In this document: positions 46,368 to 57,187 of the stretch, piece after piece
Layout: each line of letters begins with the position of its first letter
How positions within the stretch are numbered: the first letter of the stretch is position 1
DNA from: Rhipicephalus microplus
Taxonomy: Eukaryota > Arthropoda > Arachnida > Ixodida > Ixodidae
Assembly (NCBI RefSeq): GCF_043290135.1
Contig: NW_027464588.1
Location: 7,510,001-7,574,000 of the forward strand
Length of the DNA: 64,000 nucleotides
Direction of reading: 5' to 3'
Notes under the pieces: generated by a model
Database searches by the model: none
What the model saw: only the letters and a program-made list of their open reading frames with translations
Told to the model about the DNA's origin: nothing
Translations under genes and position numbers: made by a program

Positions 46368-49300
46368 GTAAGGACTGTCTGTTATAAGGGGCGTTCGTGA
46401 ATGTTCGTCGGCTTAGTTGTACTAATTCGATGTTCCTCTTGTTTTTTTCTCTATGTTAGGGGATTTGCTAAGGCAGATACGATGAGTGGTAACTTGGACA
46501 AGTGCTATTTGCCCGAGCTTTAGTGTTAACGTTGACTGGCAAATGTGGGTGGTGGTGCCTTCTCTTTGCGCATTGCAAGAGCCACGCATAACGAAAACCG
46601 GATGCTTTTATTTTTTTCGAGCCATTGTCACATGTAGCTTGTGTTGTGTTCGATTGAGACTGCGACATGTGCTGAAAATAAAAGTTAATAATTTTGTCTC
46701 ATGCGGCGAAGCAACTACTATTGTGAGTCGAGCTGTGAAGATGAACGACTCCCAGTATTACGTTTATTTCGATAGTTTTGCGCAATGTCAAATTTACGGC
46801 AAAGGAAGTCAGGTGGGCGTGTCAAGGGATTCAAGTTATCACCTGTGAGATAGTACTTAGGAAAATGCGATAACGTTCACCGAAGTGGGCAGGCTGATGG
46901 CTTCACTCCATGTACAGTAAAGAAGATTGTTTGCGAGGCAGCATACAGTATCGGTATTGTAGCTTTAATAAGCGTCGCGCAGGGGATAGCGAATGCCGCC
47001 TGTCTTTTTGCATTGCCGTAAGCATTTGGAACTTGAAAATAGAAGATGGTTTATCTTATGCAATGAACGGGTTTCGGTTTTGGAAAATGTAGACGGCTTG
47101 TAGGTGCTTGGACTGAACTGGGTGACAGTACCGGGTTTATGAATGAGGCTCTTTTTCAGTAATTAGAGGGGGCATACTAGGACATCATAATGCGACATTC
47201 TTACGTTAACGAGCCCAGCGGCTGAGGAACCGCTTTTGAAGATTGTCACTTCTGGTGAATGTGTCGGTTTGCGTGAGGCCTAACCTGCACGTACTATGTG
47301 ACCGAAGTGGCATGCACACATTCGTCCTTGAATATTCCAGCATGCGCCAGAAGCAGTATTATGGTGATATTTACGGTTTTAAATGAGGCCACAATAATGC
47401 ACTTAGGTTGTATATTTCACCGCAGTGACGGAAGTAACAATCGCAATACAAACAGAGGGGATTCGTTGGTCACCCGAAACCTGAACCAGCGTGTCACTTC
47501 ACCTACGCATGTGTCGTCACTCATTCCAGTATAATTTCGTGTGCTCGCATAGGATTGCGGCTGAACTAACGTACTTGTGTCGTCGAAAATGTAATGAGTG
47601 AAGAAACAATTAACCCATTTTGGAGTGATTGGATGAACCAAGGCACGGCATGTGCCCAGGAAGTGAACGGCTGACAGTAAGACCGTTTTATCCGTAACTG
47701 CTCCTGCCAGTTGAATGAATTAATTAATTAACTTTATTTAAAGTCCAGCAGTTTTCACCGGGTGACGTGGGGGAAGAGGGCATTAACAGTTGGCAACATG
47801 AAGTGAAGCGGAACCGTTTGGTAAGCCGTTCATTCGAGCAGGGTGTACCATCGACTGCGACCATGGACCAGGAAGGGCTCGGATAAATTAGGGCGAACAT
47901 TTCGCGTACCCTGTCGCCTTGAAATTCACAACGGCTGTGACGAGGGGGGTGTAACAGTGGCGACGAAATAAGGGCTGTCATGCGCCGTGACACTAACGGC
48001 CGGTGCTTTTCGCTTATCTCGCATTAGTTAACCCATCATACCCTGACGCGACATTTTTTTGCGAGCGTCAGTGGGAAGGCGAAGGAGAGAAGGAGGGGAG
48101 GCGAAGGAGAGAAAGGGCCGCAGTAACAAAGCGTTTCTGCAGCCCAGACAACGATATTTTCGCAAAACGAGAGGACAGTCGATGTGCCGAGCCCCGTCTT
48201 TCTATATCCGAATTGTCAAGAAAGTCCTGCGCATGCGGGGTGTTCTTCTCTGCCGTCGACGAACTCATTTTGGTTGGGTCTCATTTTAGAGAGACGAGAA
48301 GCCTTATGATTAGTGGCGACAGAAGCGAGGTAATTGAGAATCGCAGTTGTGGCGACATGTACGCTCCGGAATGCAAGATGGATAGATGACACGATGAGAT
48401 AGACAACCTAAGTTCCCCTTGTGCATATGTACTCTTTTGGGGCTACATGGCTGCACCTAGGCAAGCACAAAATGTGAGCCTTTTGTTGGAAGAATATTTT
48501 TACATCCATGCAGTGACGAAGAGTCATAACTAGCAAGAGAATCAGTCGAGCTCGATTTGAGTCATTTAGTATCGAAGAGTGCGAATGGAAGTGTGGCGAG
48601 CAATGCCCGTGGGACGAGAAGGGTTTGTGAACTGTCACGGACAGGTCATACGATTTCATTCCTGTCGCACGCGGAAAGAGTTGTCATTAACTGCGAAGAC
48701 ATATAGAGTATGAGGACAATTGTTGATCTATTGGCTTGTTATGAAGGTCAACTGTTGAGATTTATGGCCTCAACGAGGGAAGCGGCGGAGTTTGTTCAAT
48801 GAAGACGATGCCACATGTGAGCATTCATCTATACAACACGCAGTGCAAATATAAGCGTTTAGTACGCAGTGCCACCGCTTTCATGAGCACACAGTAACGC
48901 CAACAACGCATAAACTTGTACGGATGCAAGGCTAGAACGCCGACGGGAAGTGCACTAATGCTGACCACAGAGATTGCACGTGAAATACAGAGCTTCGAGG
49001 ACTGAAACGTTTTAAAAAGTACCGGTGAGACCACGCAACAAGCGTTACTTACCCAACATGCATGCATGGTGTATGTGTCGCTGCCCGAAGGAGGGCGGTC
49101 ACAATGAAATTATGCGAAGCACACCGCCTGTGTTCTAGCTTTTGTGCGTCATACATTGTCGAAATAACTGGTAGCAGTACGCAGATATAGCGGCCCACCA
49201 AATTGAAAACGGCACATATATATGTGGGAGAACTCATATTAACAAGAAAACAGTGAAATATATTGATGTCTCAAAAGTAAGGCGTGTCTCTGTTGCATAG

Positions 49301-50620
49301 TTTGACAATTTCAATCTCTGCAAGTTATTCTTTTTTGCTTATTGAGAGCGGCATCACTATGGTTATGGGAAATTTAGTTTTGAACGCTATGATGACACGC
49401 AGCTAGGACAAAAATGCAATACACGCGTGAATGCCACAGTTTGGCAGCTGGCATATCATGCATTATTTTCTGGGTTCGTCTTTGCCTAGCAAGTGCAGTA
49501 GACTCTGCAGTCTGGTCGCAGGCCGGCCCGAGCCACCACAGTTTTGTATCTGTGGTTTTGACATGTTGTAATGGTGGTGGCAAAAAACAAGGAACTGGCT
49601 TAAATCGGTTGTGGTGATATCTTTCACTAGCACACAGCCTTTGCGTTAAGAACAACACTGTACTCCGTGGGCGCGGTGTAGGGTGTTTTGGGAAAGTCAT
49701 ACGAGAGAGCTCTTTAAAGAGGGGCAAGTACATTTGCGCAAAATTACCAATCAATTATCTGCGAATGATGTAGAATGACTGACCGCAGTGACACACCGCC
49801 ATCGAATATCGCCAAATGGCTCACCCATATCAAGCCCAGTGGTGGCGATAGGTGTTTGACAAGCTCAGACAAGGGTTATCCTCTTCGGCATGTTTCACCA
49901 CAGAAGAGTTCCAGCGTTGCAGAAGCCCATTGTGGTCGAAATGCCGAAACACCAGCGTGGTCTCTCGATTTAGGTGCACCTTCAAGAAACCCCTATTTCT
50001 CTGGAGACCAACGCTGCATATTACCTCTTGGACGTATTGTTGTTCTTTTTTATGACATTTCGAAATTTTCAAACTGAGCACCAAATTTAGCCTTCCTAGC
50101 CCTGACAATCTTGAGATAAAATATTTTAACAGGAGGGGCACCTCCTGCACTTCATGTAAAAAGTTAATACTAATGCTGAATCCTAATTTACCACTCTGGC
50201 TGTCCACGTTAAGAAACACCCCCACAATGCACGTAAGGACTTGTATTTATTCTGGAACTACCAAGTCTGGGGATATGGTCTAGTAGAGACGTTTAATCAG
50301 CAGGACAATGTTGACGAAGATAGTTGATGACCCAAATGCTTCTAATGCCAGCGCAGGTAAGCTTGGATGACCTTTTTATTATATCTTTGGCTCATTTTTG
50401 GTTAGCTTCAAATTTTCAGGCACCGACAGATCCTTTCAAGAGCGGCTGCAGCAACCTGTGAAGACGTTCCCTGACTACGCGCTGAGTATATATGTTATTG
50501 ACCACTGCGATTTAGTTAGGTGTCTTGCTTGCTTGCAAATGTTAAGTTAATCATGGTACGCGTTGACGGTGGCGGTTCACATTTTTGATCGGGTGAAAAT
50601 CAAATTTCCCGCGCTCCTAG
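46368..50620. other. No gene recognised (possible intron)
   Basis: AT-rich to mixed DNA with short random frames. There is a purine-rich GAAGGAGAGAAGGAGGG stretch at 48,075-48,120 and an ATTA microsatellite at 47,717-47,732. If the flanking candidate exons are real and belong to one gene, an additional exon must lie between them, because their phases differ (0 at the first donor, 1 at the second acceptor). Confidence 0.4.
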
Positions 50621-50710
50621 CAGAATTTGAGCTACTTTCAACTGACACTTTGCTCAGTCCGCTGCCTATTTCCGGATTCATCAACGTCTTTTTCTCGGGC
50701 GACGATTGCG
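50621..50710 (+). CDS. Candidate internal exon, unknown protein
   Basis: A 90-bp open stretch between a pyrimidine-preceded acceptor (TTTCCCGCGCTCCTAG, ending 50,620) and a consensus donor (GATTGCG/GTGAGT, GT at 50,711). It has phase 1 at both ends, so it is a symmetrical exon of 30 codons. The translation includes EFELLSTDTLLSPLPISGF and INVFFSGDDCG. The family is not recognised, and the surrounding 150 bp contains no other feature. Good splice sites and conserved-looking composition favour an exon, but I have no homology support. Confidence 0.3.
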
Positions 50711-50828
50711 GTGAGTTCGCTAGTTTTTTTGTCAATTTTCATTCTTTAACAAATGTCTGTTTCTGCTTTTAGAGCCACCGGCAATTTATTTCGAAGCTTT
50801 ACAAACCCTTACTATGTAAGTATTCTTG

Positions 50829-51060
50829 CCCTGCCGCAGTGGTCTACTGGCTAAGGTACTCGGCTGCTAACACCCAGGTCGCGGAACCGAAGCCCGGCTA
50901 CGGCGGCGGCGTTTTGGATGGAGGCGAAAAGGCTGTAGACCCGTGTGATCAGATTTTGGTGCACGTTAAAAAATTACAGGTGGTCGAAATTTCTGGAGCA
51001 CTCCACTACGATGTCTCTCATAATCAATCGGTGGTTTTTGGATTTTAAACCTCACACATC
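50829..51060 (+). mobile_element. tRNA-derived SINE, Ruka-like
   Basis: Starts CCCTGCCGCAGTGGTCTACTGG and ends near AACCTCACACATCGTCATCG. The A-box region is intact. The B-box GGAACCGAAGCC carries substitutions. TAATCAATCGGTGG and TTAAAGAA-like body segments are recognisable, and the tail is replaced by a TCA/TCG repeat. Confidence 0.88.
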
Positions 51061-51686
51061 GTCATCGTCATCATGTAAGTATTGGCTTCTACAGGATTAT
51101 GTGTGTTGTCTACATGTAATGAAAAGCCGCCTTTGTGTTATTCGGGGAAGTGGGAAAACTAAAGAAAAGTTTTTCGTAATACAAGCCATATGCAATGAAA
51201 CGCGAGAATTGAGGGCCAGTGCACGTGCTTTTGTTTGCAATATTCACAGGTTGTGCGGCGTCGGCTGAATTCGAACTGAAGAGCTTACATCAGAGCCAAG
51301 ATTACCTTTAGCGGCGATAATTTGCAGCGACATGATGCGATTAGCACAAGCAATTGCTCATTGTAGCCGTTATAATAAAAGCAGCCACATTTCAATCTGC
51401 GAGCACTGTACAAAAAAAAAAACGCACACTAAAACATGAGAGGTATGGGACATTTTCACTGCATAGTATCGTCTCAAGCTCTCATACAATGTATGAGTGT
51501 TTATCGCTATCGCAAAAGAAGTCTGTTGTGCTGATTGAACACCTTTCATAAATACACCTTTAAGACGTGCTCGATTATTCAGATGCCGCACATTTGAGAA
51601 CCCACTTACAATAATTCTGTTTGAATACCCTTACGTGAGAAAACGCATGTGTGCTTCTAATCATCCTTGACTCGACTTTTACACTT
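51061..51686. other. No gene recognised
   Basis: Mixed sequence with short frames between two SINEs. No family recognised. Confidence 0.5.
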
Positions 51687-51926
51687 CCCCCACCACGATG
51701 GTCTAGTGGCTAAGGTACTCGGCTGCTGACCCGCTGGTCGCGAGATTAAATCAGTGCAGCGGCGGCTGTATTTTCGATGGAGTAGAAAATGCTGTAGGCC
51801 CATGAGCTCGGATTTGCGCGGACGTTAAAGAACCTCAGGTATTCGAAATTTCCGGAGCCCTTCAGTACGCGGCCTTCCATAATCATACTGTAGTTTTGGG
51901 ACCTTAAGCACGACATATCAATCAAA
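51687..51926 (+). mobile_element. tRNA-derived SINE, Ruka-like
   Basis: Starts CCCCCACCACGATGGTCTAG, with an intact A-box region TGGTCTAGTGGCTAAGG, and ends ACATATCAATCAAATCG. The B-box GGTTCGAATCC is degraded to GAGATTAAATC. It is nearly full length and moderately diverged. Confidence 0.92.
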
Positions 51927-53829
51927 TCGATTTTTATACTCATCAGAAAAAAGGTAAATGCGACTGATTTTCAGCTTTCCATACAGTATTCTTTGTATGT
52001 TGCCATGCATTGCCACAAAAGCAGTTGCTATGCTTTCCAAAAGGTTTTCTCTTTGTTTTGTGAGAACTAAAACTGTTTTTCTGCTCGCGGCTGTAAAAAC
52101 GTTTTCGCCAGTAAGCACAGAAAACAAAAACCGATGCCAGTAAGCACAATATGTAATAACATCGTCGGGGAAGCAATGCCATATCTGCACACGTAGATTT
52201 ATGTGACTATTAGTGTGCTGGAATGTTGAGTAAAGTGCGGAGAGCGTACGTCTGGTTTCAGTGCGAACAAAGACTTCAGCACGGGTAAGACTTGGGAGGA
52301 GCACTGACTGTACGCTGTCGTTAGCTTCTACAGCCTTTACAAACACAATTTGGGTTGGTTATACACTGTCGGTATTTTCACTATATATTTATACGTGTTA
52401 GAGTTGCATGTGTATATCTTTAGAAAAGCACGTCGGCTCTCTATAAGAAAGTCGTAGGAAACACGACTTTCAAAAAAAAACTAAGTGCATGACCGTTTTT
52501 TAAAGAGAAGTCAGTGTGCTTCTTTAAAGGCAGTGATACATGCGAGTATCACATTAATAAAATGGTAGTCAAAGGACGTCTTTTTTCTTAATGTGCAATA
52601 AAACATTGTTACTTTAGATTTCGCGGGACTGGAATAACTTTACAAGTTAACCGAGCGCTGCACTACCGATAGTGAAACGAAAACAAGAAATGTCTATTAC
52701 ATCAATGTTCGATTTTGTTGAGAAATACGCATGTCCAGTAGCTATTTTGCATAAGAGCAGGGTAAAATGGTGATTTTCGTCATTCACTACTTCGTGAACA
52801 CCAGTAGCCCTCGTGTTCTACCTCGAAACTTGCTTTGAACCCAAACATTACTACATGTCGCTACGCACTTGTAGATGGCGACATCATCTTTTCGTAAGCC
52901 CGCGGCCATTTAGGCCATCCGAGAATACCACTTTTGCTGTTAGTGTCCACGTTTGTGCCGGCTCGTACGCCGAATGCTTTGAAGATCGTAGCAAATCAAC
53001 AAAACATAGTTTAGTGCCACTAAAAATGCACAAGACTTCCGCGAAGAAAGTGCACGTCGAACTCTTCGATTTTCTTATTATTGCGAGTCGAAATAATGAG
53101 CATTTACTGTAATCCAGGTTGTACTAAGAGCTTGGCAGGAAGTTCATGTGGACTAGAGATTGAAAACAGAAGATCAATTGGAGCACTTGTCGCTTATACT
53201 CTGACTCCTGTCCTTGTTTCGCGCACTTTCAAAACATGCACTTTGATATACTATATTTACATTGAAGGAGTCATGGCAGCGCAAAGTATACACAAAATGG
53301 AAGACGGATCTGGAAACCACGGGTGCCATAATAGCACCTGATTTAGTCCATGAAAATCTAGAACAATTGATGATTTAAAAAACCAGGAAAACGGCTTCTT
53401 GTTTTTTTTTAACAGAGAAGTAACTTTATGGCCTTTTCTTTGTTGTGATCAACTTTTACGCACAGGCTGTTTGGAAACTAATGTTTCTTCTGTGTTCCGG
53501 TGGGCAAAGTTTTAGCAGTGCAGTGCAGCACCCGTACTTTCTTGTGCATGCTGTCTCCAGTTGTTTGATTTTGCGTAGCGATGACTTGATTTAGTAAATT
53601 ATTTAAGCAATGAACAAGTTCTTCTACTTTATTATTCCCAAGTGTTGTTCGACGGGACCGTCGGAGGAAGAGCTCGCCTAGACACCCCATCGCAGTGGCA
53701 AGTTATTTATTAATTTTTTGTAGAAGAAATTTTGATTGTACCTGACAGTCGCATCAATAAACCATGATTTCTGGCGTCATTTGTGAATAGCTGCTGCTTT
53801 TTTATGTGTCATGCCTCCGTGTTGATGGC
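51927..53829. other. No gene recognised
   Basis: AT-rich. A 9-bp hairpin (arms 52,447-52,455 and 52,463-52,471, GAAAGTCGT/ACGACTTTC) is followed by an A-run. A 70-codon minus-strand frame at 53,478-53,690 has a leucine/asparagine-rich segment (VEELVHCLNNLLNQ) but no family I can name. AATAAA occurs at about 53,755. Confidence 0.4.
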
Positions 53830-54965
53830 TGCTACGAAACAAGTAGGTTTTAGTGTGTTCTGTGCGTACCGTAGCGCTGCACCCACAGCTCCTCGGCCGG
53901 AAATGAGTGTTTTGCGTGCGCTACGTCATACCAGGAGCTCTTTTTGCGCCTGTTTTCCGCACCGTGCCAAAGCATCTATGCTTCTAAGGAGCAGCTTTTT
54001 AGCGTGTCTTTCGTGTCCTATGCCACAGCGTCCGTGGCTCCTTCGTAGCAGCTCTTTTGGTGCTTTCCTCAGGTACCGTGTTTGAGAACCATGCTCCTAG
54101 GAAGCAGCTTTTTAGCGAGTTTTTCGAGCGCTACGTTGTAGCCTCTGCGGCTGTTTCGTAGAACCACTTTTCGCGCTTTTTTCCGTGTACCACGCCACAG
54201 AGTCCCCGCTCTTCAGGAGGAGTTAACATGTTTTACGAGCGCTAGGTCGCAGCGTCTGTGGCCATTTCACGGGAGACCTTTCGGCTCTTTTGCGCATACC
54301 GTGGCATGGCGGCCATGCTCCTCCGGAGAAGTTTTTTCGCGTGTTTCTTTAGCGCTATGCCGGAGCGTCCGCAGCTATTTTCGGGAGAACTTTTGGCGTT
54401 TTCAAGCATCGTGGCATGGCAGCCATGCTCCTCCGAAGGAGTTTTTTTCTCGTGTTTTTCGAGCGCCTTGTCGCAGCGTCCATGGATCTTTCATGGGAGC
54501 ACTTTTGGTGTTTTTTCGCATATCGTGCCATGGCAGTCATGGTTCTCAGAAGGAGTTTTTTAGCGTATTTTTCGAGCGCTGTGTCGCAGCACCCACGGAT
54601 GTTTCGCGGGAGCACTTTTGGCGTCTTTGCGCATCGTGGCATGGCAGCTATGCTCCTCCGGAGGAGTTTTTTCTGGTTTTTTTTTAAGCGCCTTGTCGCA
54701 GCGTTCATGGATCTTTCGTGGGAGCAGTTCTGGTGTTTTTTCGCATATGGTGCCATGGCAGTCATTGTTCTCAGGAGGAGTTGTTTAGTGTGTTTTTCGA
54801 GCGCTGTGTAGCAGCATCCATGGATGTTTCGCGGGAGCACTTTCGGAGTTTTTTCGCATACCGTGCCGTAGCGGTCATGCTCCTCGGGAGGAGTTTTTTC
54901 GAGTGTTTTTCGAGTGCTATGCCGCAGCATCACAGCTATTTTGCGGGAGCACTCCTGGCGTTTTA
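53830..54965. repeat. 113-bp tandem array organised as 225-bp dimers
   Basis: The phase marker CGAGCGC or a variant occurs at 54,461, 54,574, 54,686, 54,799 and 54,912, with spacings of 113, 112, 113 and 113 bp. Adjacent monomers alternate between two types, one with CCTTGTCGCAGCGTCCATGG and one with CTGTGTCGCAGCACCCACGG. The higher-order unit is therefore 225 bp, and older, more diverged monomers extend left to about 53,830. Many monomers carry the palindrome CTCCTCCGGAGGAG or a close variant. A 225-bp period is divisible by three, so long frames stay open on both strands, including a 253-codon minus-strand frame. That explains the ORFs without requiring a protein. Confidence 0.88.
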
Positions 54966-55324
54966 GATGCGGAGCATCTAATACTCGAGGCTTGTAGTGC
55001 GGCGCCGTCCGCAAGCTTCCTCCTCCTTCTTCCACCATCTGTGCATCCCTTCCTCCTCTACACACCGCGCGCGCTTCACTCCTCCACCATCTGTGCACCC
55101 TTCCTCCTCTACACACCGCGTGCGCTTTTCCTCTTCACGAACATTCGCTAGCTGTATAATGTAGCGCGCATGCGCCGTCACGCTTCGAGAACATCGGCAG
55201 CTGACGCGTGCGCATGCGCTGTCGTGCATCGAGAACATCGGCAGCTGACGCGCGCGCATGCGCCGTTGCGCTTCTCCCCCTTCTCGAACATTCGACAGCT
55301 GACAGTGCATGCGCCGTCGCGCTG

Positions 55325-55359
55325 TATATATACTCAAGGTCGGCGCTCGCTCGTTCAGT
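55325..55359 (+). promoter_or_regulatory. TATA box plus arthropod initiator
   Basis: TATATATA at 55,325-55,332 is followed by TCAGT at 55,355-55,359. The initiator A (55,357) is 32 bp after the first TATA base, matching the arthropod core-promoter layout. The sequence downstream is CpG-rich and leads to an ATG at 55,413 after a 56-nt leader. This is the strongest polymerase II promoter candidate in the window. Confidence 0.6.
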
Positions 55360-55412
55360 TGCCGCTCGTCGGTTGGTTTGTACGGCGCGTCGACGTCCAA
55401 GGTCGCGGTGAA

Positions 55413-55553
55413 ATGAATTCCAACGAATCCACAAACACAATGATCAACGTCCCTTCGACCAGCGCCGCCCTTTCGCATACGTGTGTACGTGTTCACTCAT
55501 TTAACACCCCCTCCTACAACCACGTTAACCAATTTAGCCATCGACCCAAGTAA
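55413..55553 (+). CDS. Short ORF (46 codons) behind the TATA/Inr promoter
   Basis: Starts MNSNESTNTMINVPSTS and stops with TAA at 55,551-55,553. The codons before the stop overlap a consensus splice donor, CCCAA/GTAAGT (GT at 55,550). The ORF might therefore be a first coding exon whose downstream exons are missing or distant. The donor-bearing 61-bp unit is repeated, giving a second GTAAGT at 55,611. The peptide is unknown to me. It has no signal peptide, and its S/T/N-rich composition suggests a disordered segment. It may equally be non-coding. Confidence 0.3.
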   Translation: MNSNESTNTMINVPSTSAALSHTCVRVHSFNTPSYNHVNQFSHRPK

Positions 55554-55664
55554 GTCGCAATTTAACACCCCATTTCACAACCACGTTAACCAATTTAGCC
55601 ATCGACCCAAGTAAGTCGCACTTTAACACCCCGTTAACCAATTATATGTTCCGCATCCTCCTCA

Positions 55665-55817
55665 GTGTTCCCCCGAGGGAAGCTGCGGGCAATTTTAGGC
55701 GCATACCGTGGCATGGCGGCCATGCTCCTCCGGATGAGTTTTTTCGCGTGTTTATTTTTGCGAAATGCCGCAGCGTTCGCGGCCTTTTTGCGGAAGAATT
55801 TTGTGCGCTTTTTCCGT
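55665..55817. repeat. Remaining monomer of the 113-bp array
   Basis: Resumes the array after the TIR-bounded block with GCATACCGTGGCATGGCGGC and CATGCTCCTCCGGATGAG, and stops at the element C left LTR. It shows that element C inserted into the array. Confidence 0.8.
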
Positions 55818-56983
55818 TGTCACAGACGAGCGCTCAGAAAAGAGCGCACCGCCGAGTTCGGGCGACAGTGACTGTACCGGGCGCCAGAGAGATGCCTCGG
55901 GGTCGGCGCTAGAAAAGAAAAAACAAGCATACAGACTCCCCGGGCACGCCAACTCTCCCCTCGGAAGCGTACTGTCACCTACCAACCTCCCCACATCGGC
56001 CCCCGAGCAAGCCCTGGAAAGATCTGAAAGGAAAGAGGCGTGGTGATGTAAAGCGGAGTCACGAGTCGCGGACGGTTCTCGAAACTTCTCGCTCTTTCCC
56101 CAGACTTGGATGTGCATCGCGCCGACGAAACGATTAAAATTTTCTAGAATCTAGTGCGATAGGTATTATTCAAGCGTGCAGCGGAGAAGGGAAACCAGGA
56201 GACGAGGACAGTTTACGCCAGTGTGCGCAGGCAGGAGAAGGAAGTTTGCACAAGTGTGCGTACGGTTATTCCGCCGTGCCGTGGGCGAAGGCTTTTGTCG
56301 TCAGTGACAAAGCAGGTGATGAAGAGGGTCTCCGCCTGAAGGGCGAAGGCTGGTGCTACCAGCAGAAGAATAGTGTGAGACCCGCCAGAGAGCGAAGAGG
56401 CGTCCGGATTTCGCAACGCGTGGGACGCCGACGTGTTACCCGCGAAGAAATTTGGCGGTTCGGTAGCTGCCAATTGAAGACGCGAGGTTTCCCGGATGAG
56501 AAACTTCGGGGACAGCGGATCGACAACAGCGCTGGACGTTGAGTCTTTCCTAAGAAAGAAACTCACACTTTGTTCCAAGGACTTTGGACTGAATAAGTTT
56601 TCGAACTCTTTACTCTTTAAGTGCCTTGGTGGTTTGATGCATGTGTTTGCATAGCAGCGCGTATTGTTGTTTGTGTCCGTTGTTTCGAGTGAAGCTGGTT
56701 GTATTGAGTAGTCTATTGTTTGATTGGTGAACGTTTGTACTGAACTATTGCCGAGTGTGCATGATTGTGTATCGTTCGATAGGCCATATTGAGAATATAA
56801 TTTTGTTTTTTTAATCAATTCTCGGCTCCGAATCGTTCTTTGGCCCACAACCCCCATCCGCTGGTGCGCCAAATAGGACCACTTCTAAATTGTCCGCGCT
56901 TTCGTGGTGCAGTTCGGGGGGCCAATACTTCGGCCCGTGGAATTAGCCCGGCGATCACCTCCCCAATAATGGGACCTGTCACA
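55818..56983 (+). repeat. Element C 5' LTR
   Basis: 1,166 bp, from TGTCACAGACGAGCGCTCAG to CCTGTCACA. The first roughly 800 bp align with the right LTR with many substitutions and small indels, so this copy is old. An antisense 219-codon frame within it is probably incidental. Confidence 0.85.
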
Positions 56984-56990
56984 ATTAATC

Positions 56991-57016
56991 TGGCGTCCGA
57001 AACAGGACGCCTTTTT
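56991..57016 (+). promoter_or_regulatory. Element C primer-binding site with hairpin
   Basis: TGGCGTCCGAAACAGGAC (56,991-57,008) resembles a lysine-tRNA-type primer-binding site. GGCGTCC (56,992-56,998) pairs perfectly with GGACGCC (57,005-57,011) across a 6-base loop, followed by T5. The site can therefore fold into a short hairpin. The tRNA match is from general knowledge and not computed. Confidence 0.5.
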
Positions 57017-57187
57017 GGTGCATAGTGTGTGCAAAGTAGTGAGAAAGAGCCTCGAGTCAATGATAGTGCTATCAGAACAATTGTGTGTTGCTCAGTGTTC
57101 TCGTTAACGAGTGTGCAGAGAGTGTTTCGATAGACTGCTTTAGGCAGATATTTTGTGCACGTAGCAAGGTTTTATTTGCCAGACACG

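Larger units (their letters stand above)
54966..55657 (+). mobile_element. 692-bp TIR-bounded block inserted in the 113-bp array
   Basis: The block starts with GATGCGGAGCAT (54,966-54,977) and ends with ATGTTCCGCATC (55,646-55,657). These are inverted repeats matching at 11 of 12 positions. It contains three different short tandem repeats: about 52 bp x2 (55,028-55,132), about 44-51 bp x4 (55,160-55,325), and 61 bp x2.2 (55,500-55,650). A TATA/Inr promoter and a 46-codon ORF lie between the second and third. Array sequence resumes from about 55,670. It looks like a non-autonomous DNA element. The end motif resembles ATGCGAAGCA of the composite satellite element. No clear target duplication was seen. 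Confidence 0.6.

Noticed and set aside
54355..55116. 253-codon minus-strand frame with a 75-residue repeat
   Set aside because: The 225-bp dimer length keeps frames open on both strands, and the frame runs past the array into the TIR-bounded block. Kept only as a finding about the array, not as a gene.
56213..56872. 219-codon minus-strand frame
   Set aside because: It lies antisense within the element C LTR and has no recognisable domain.
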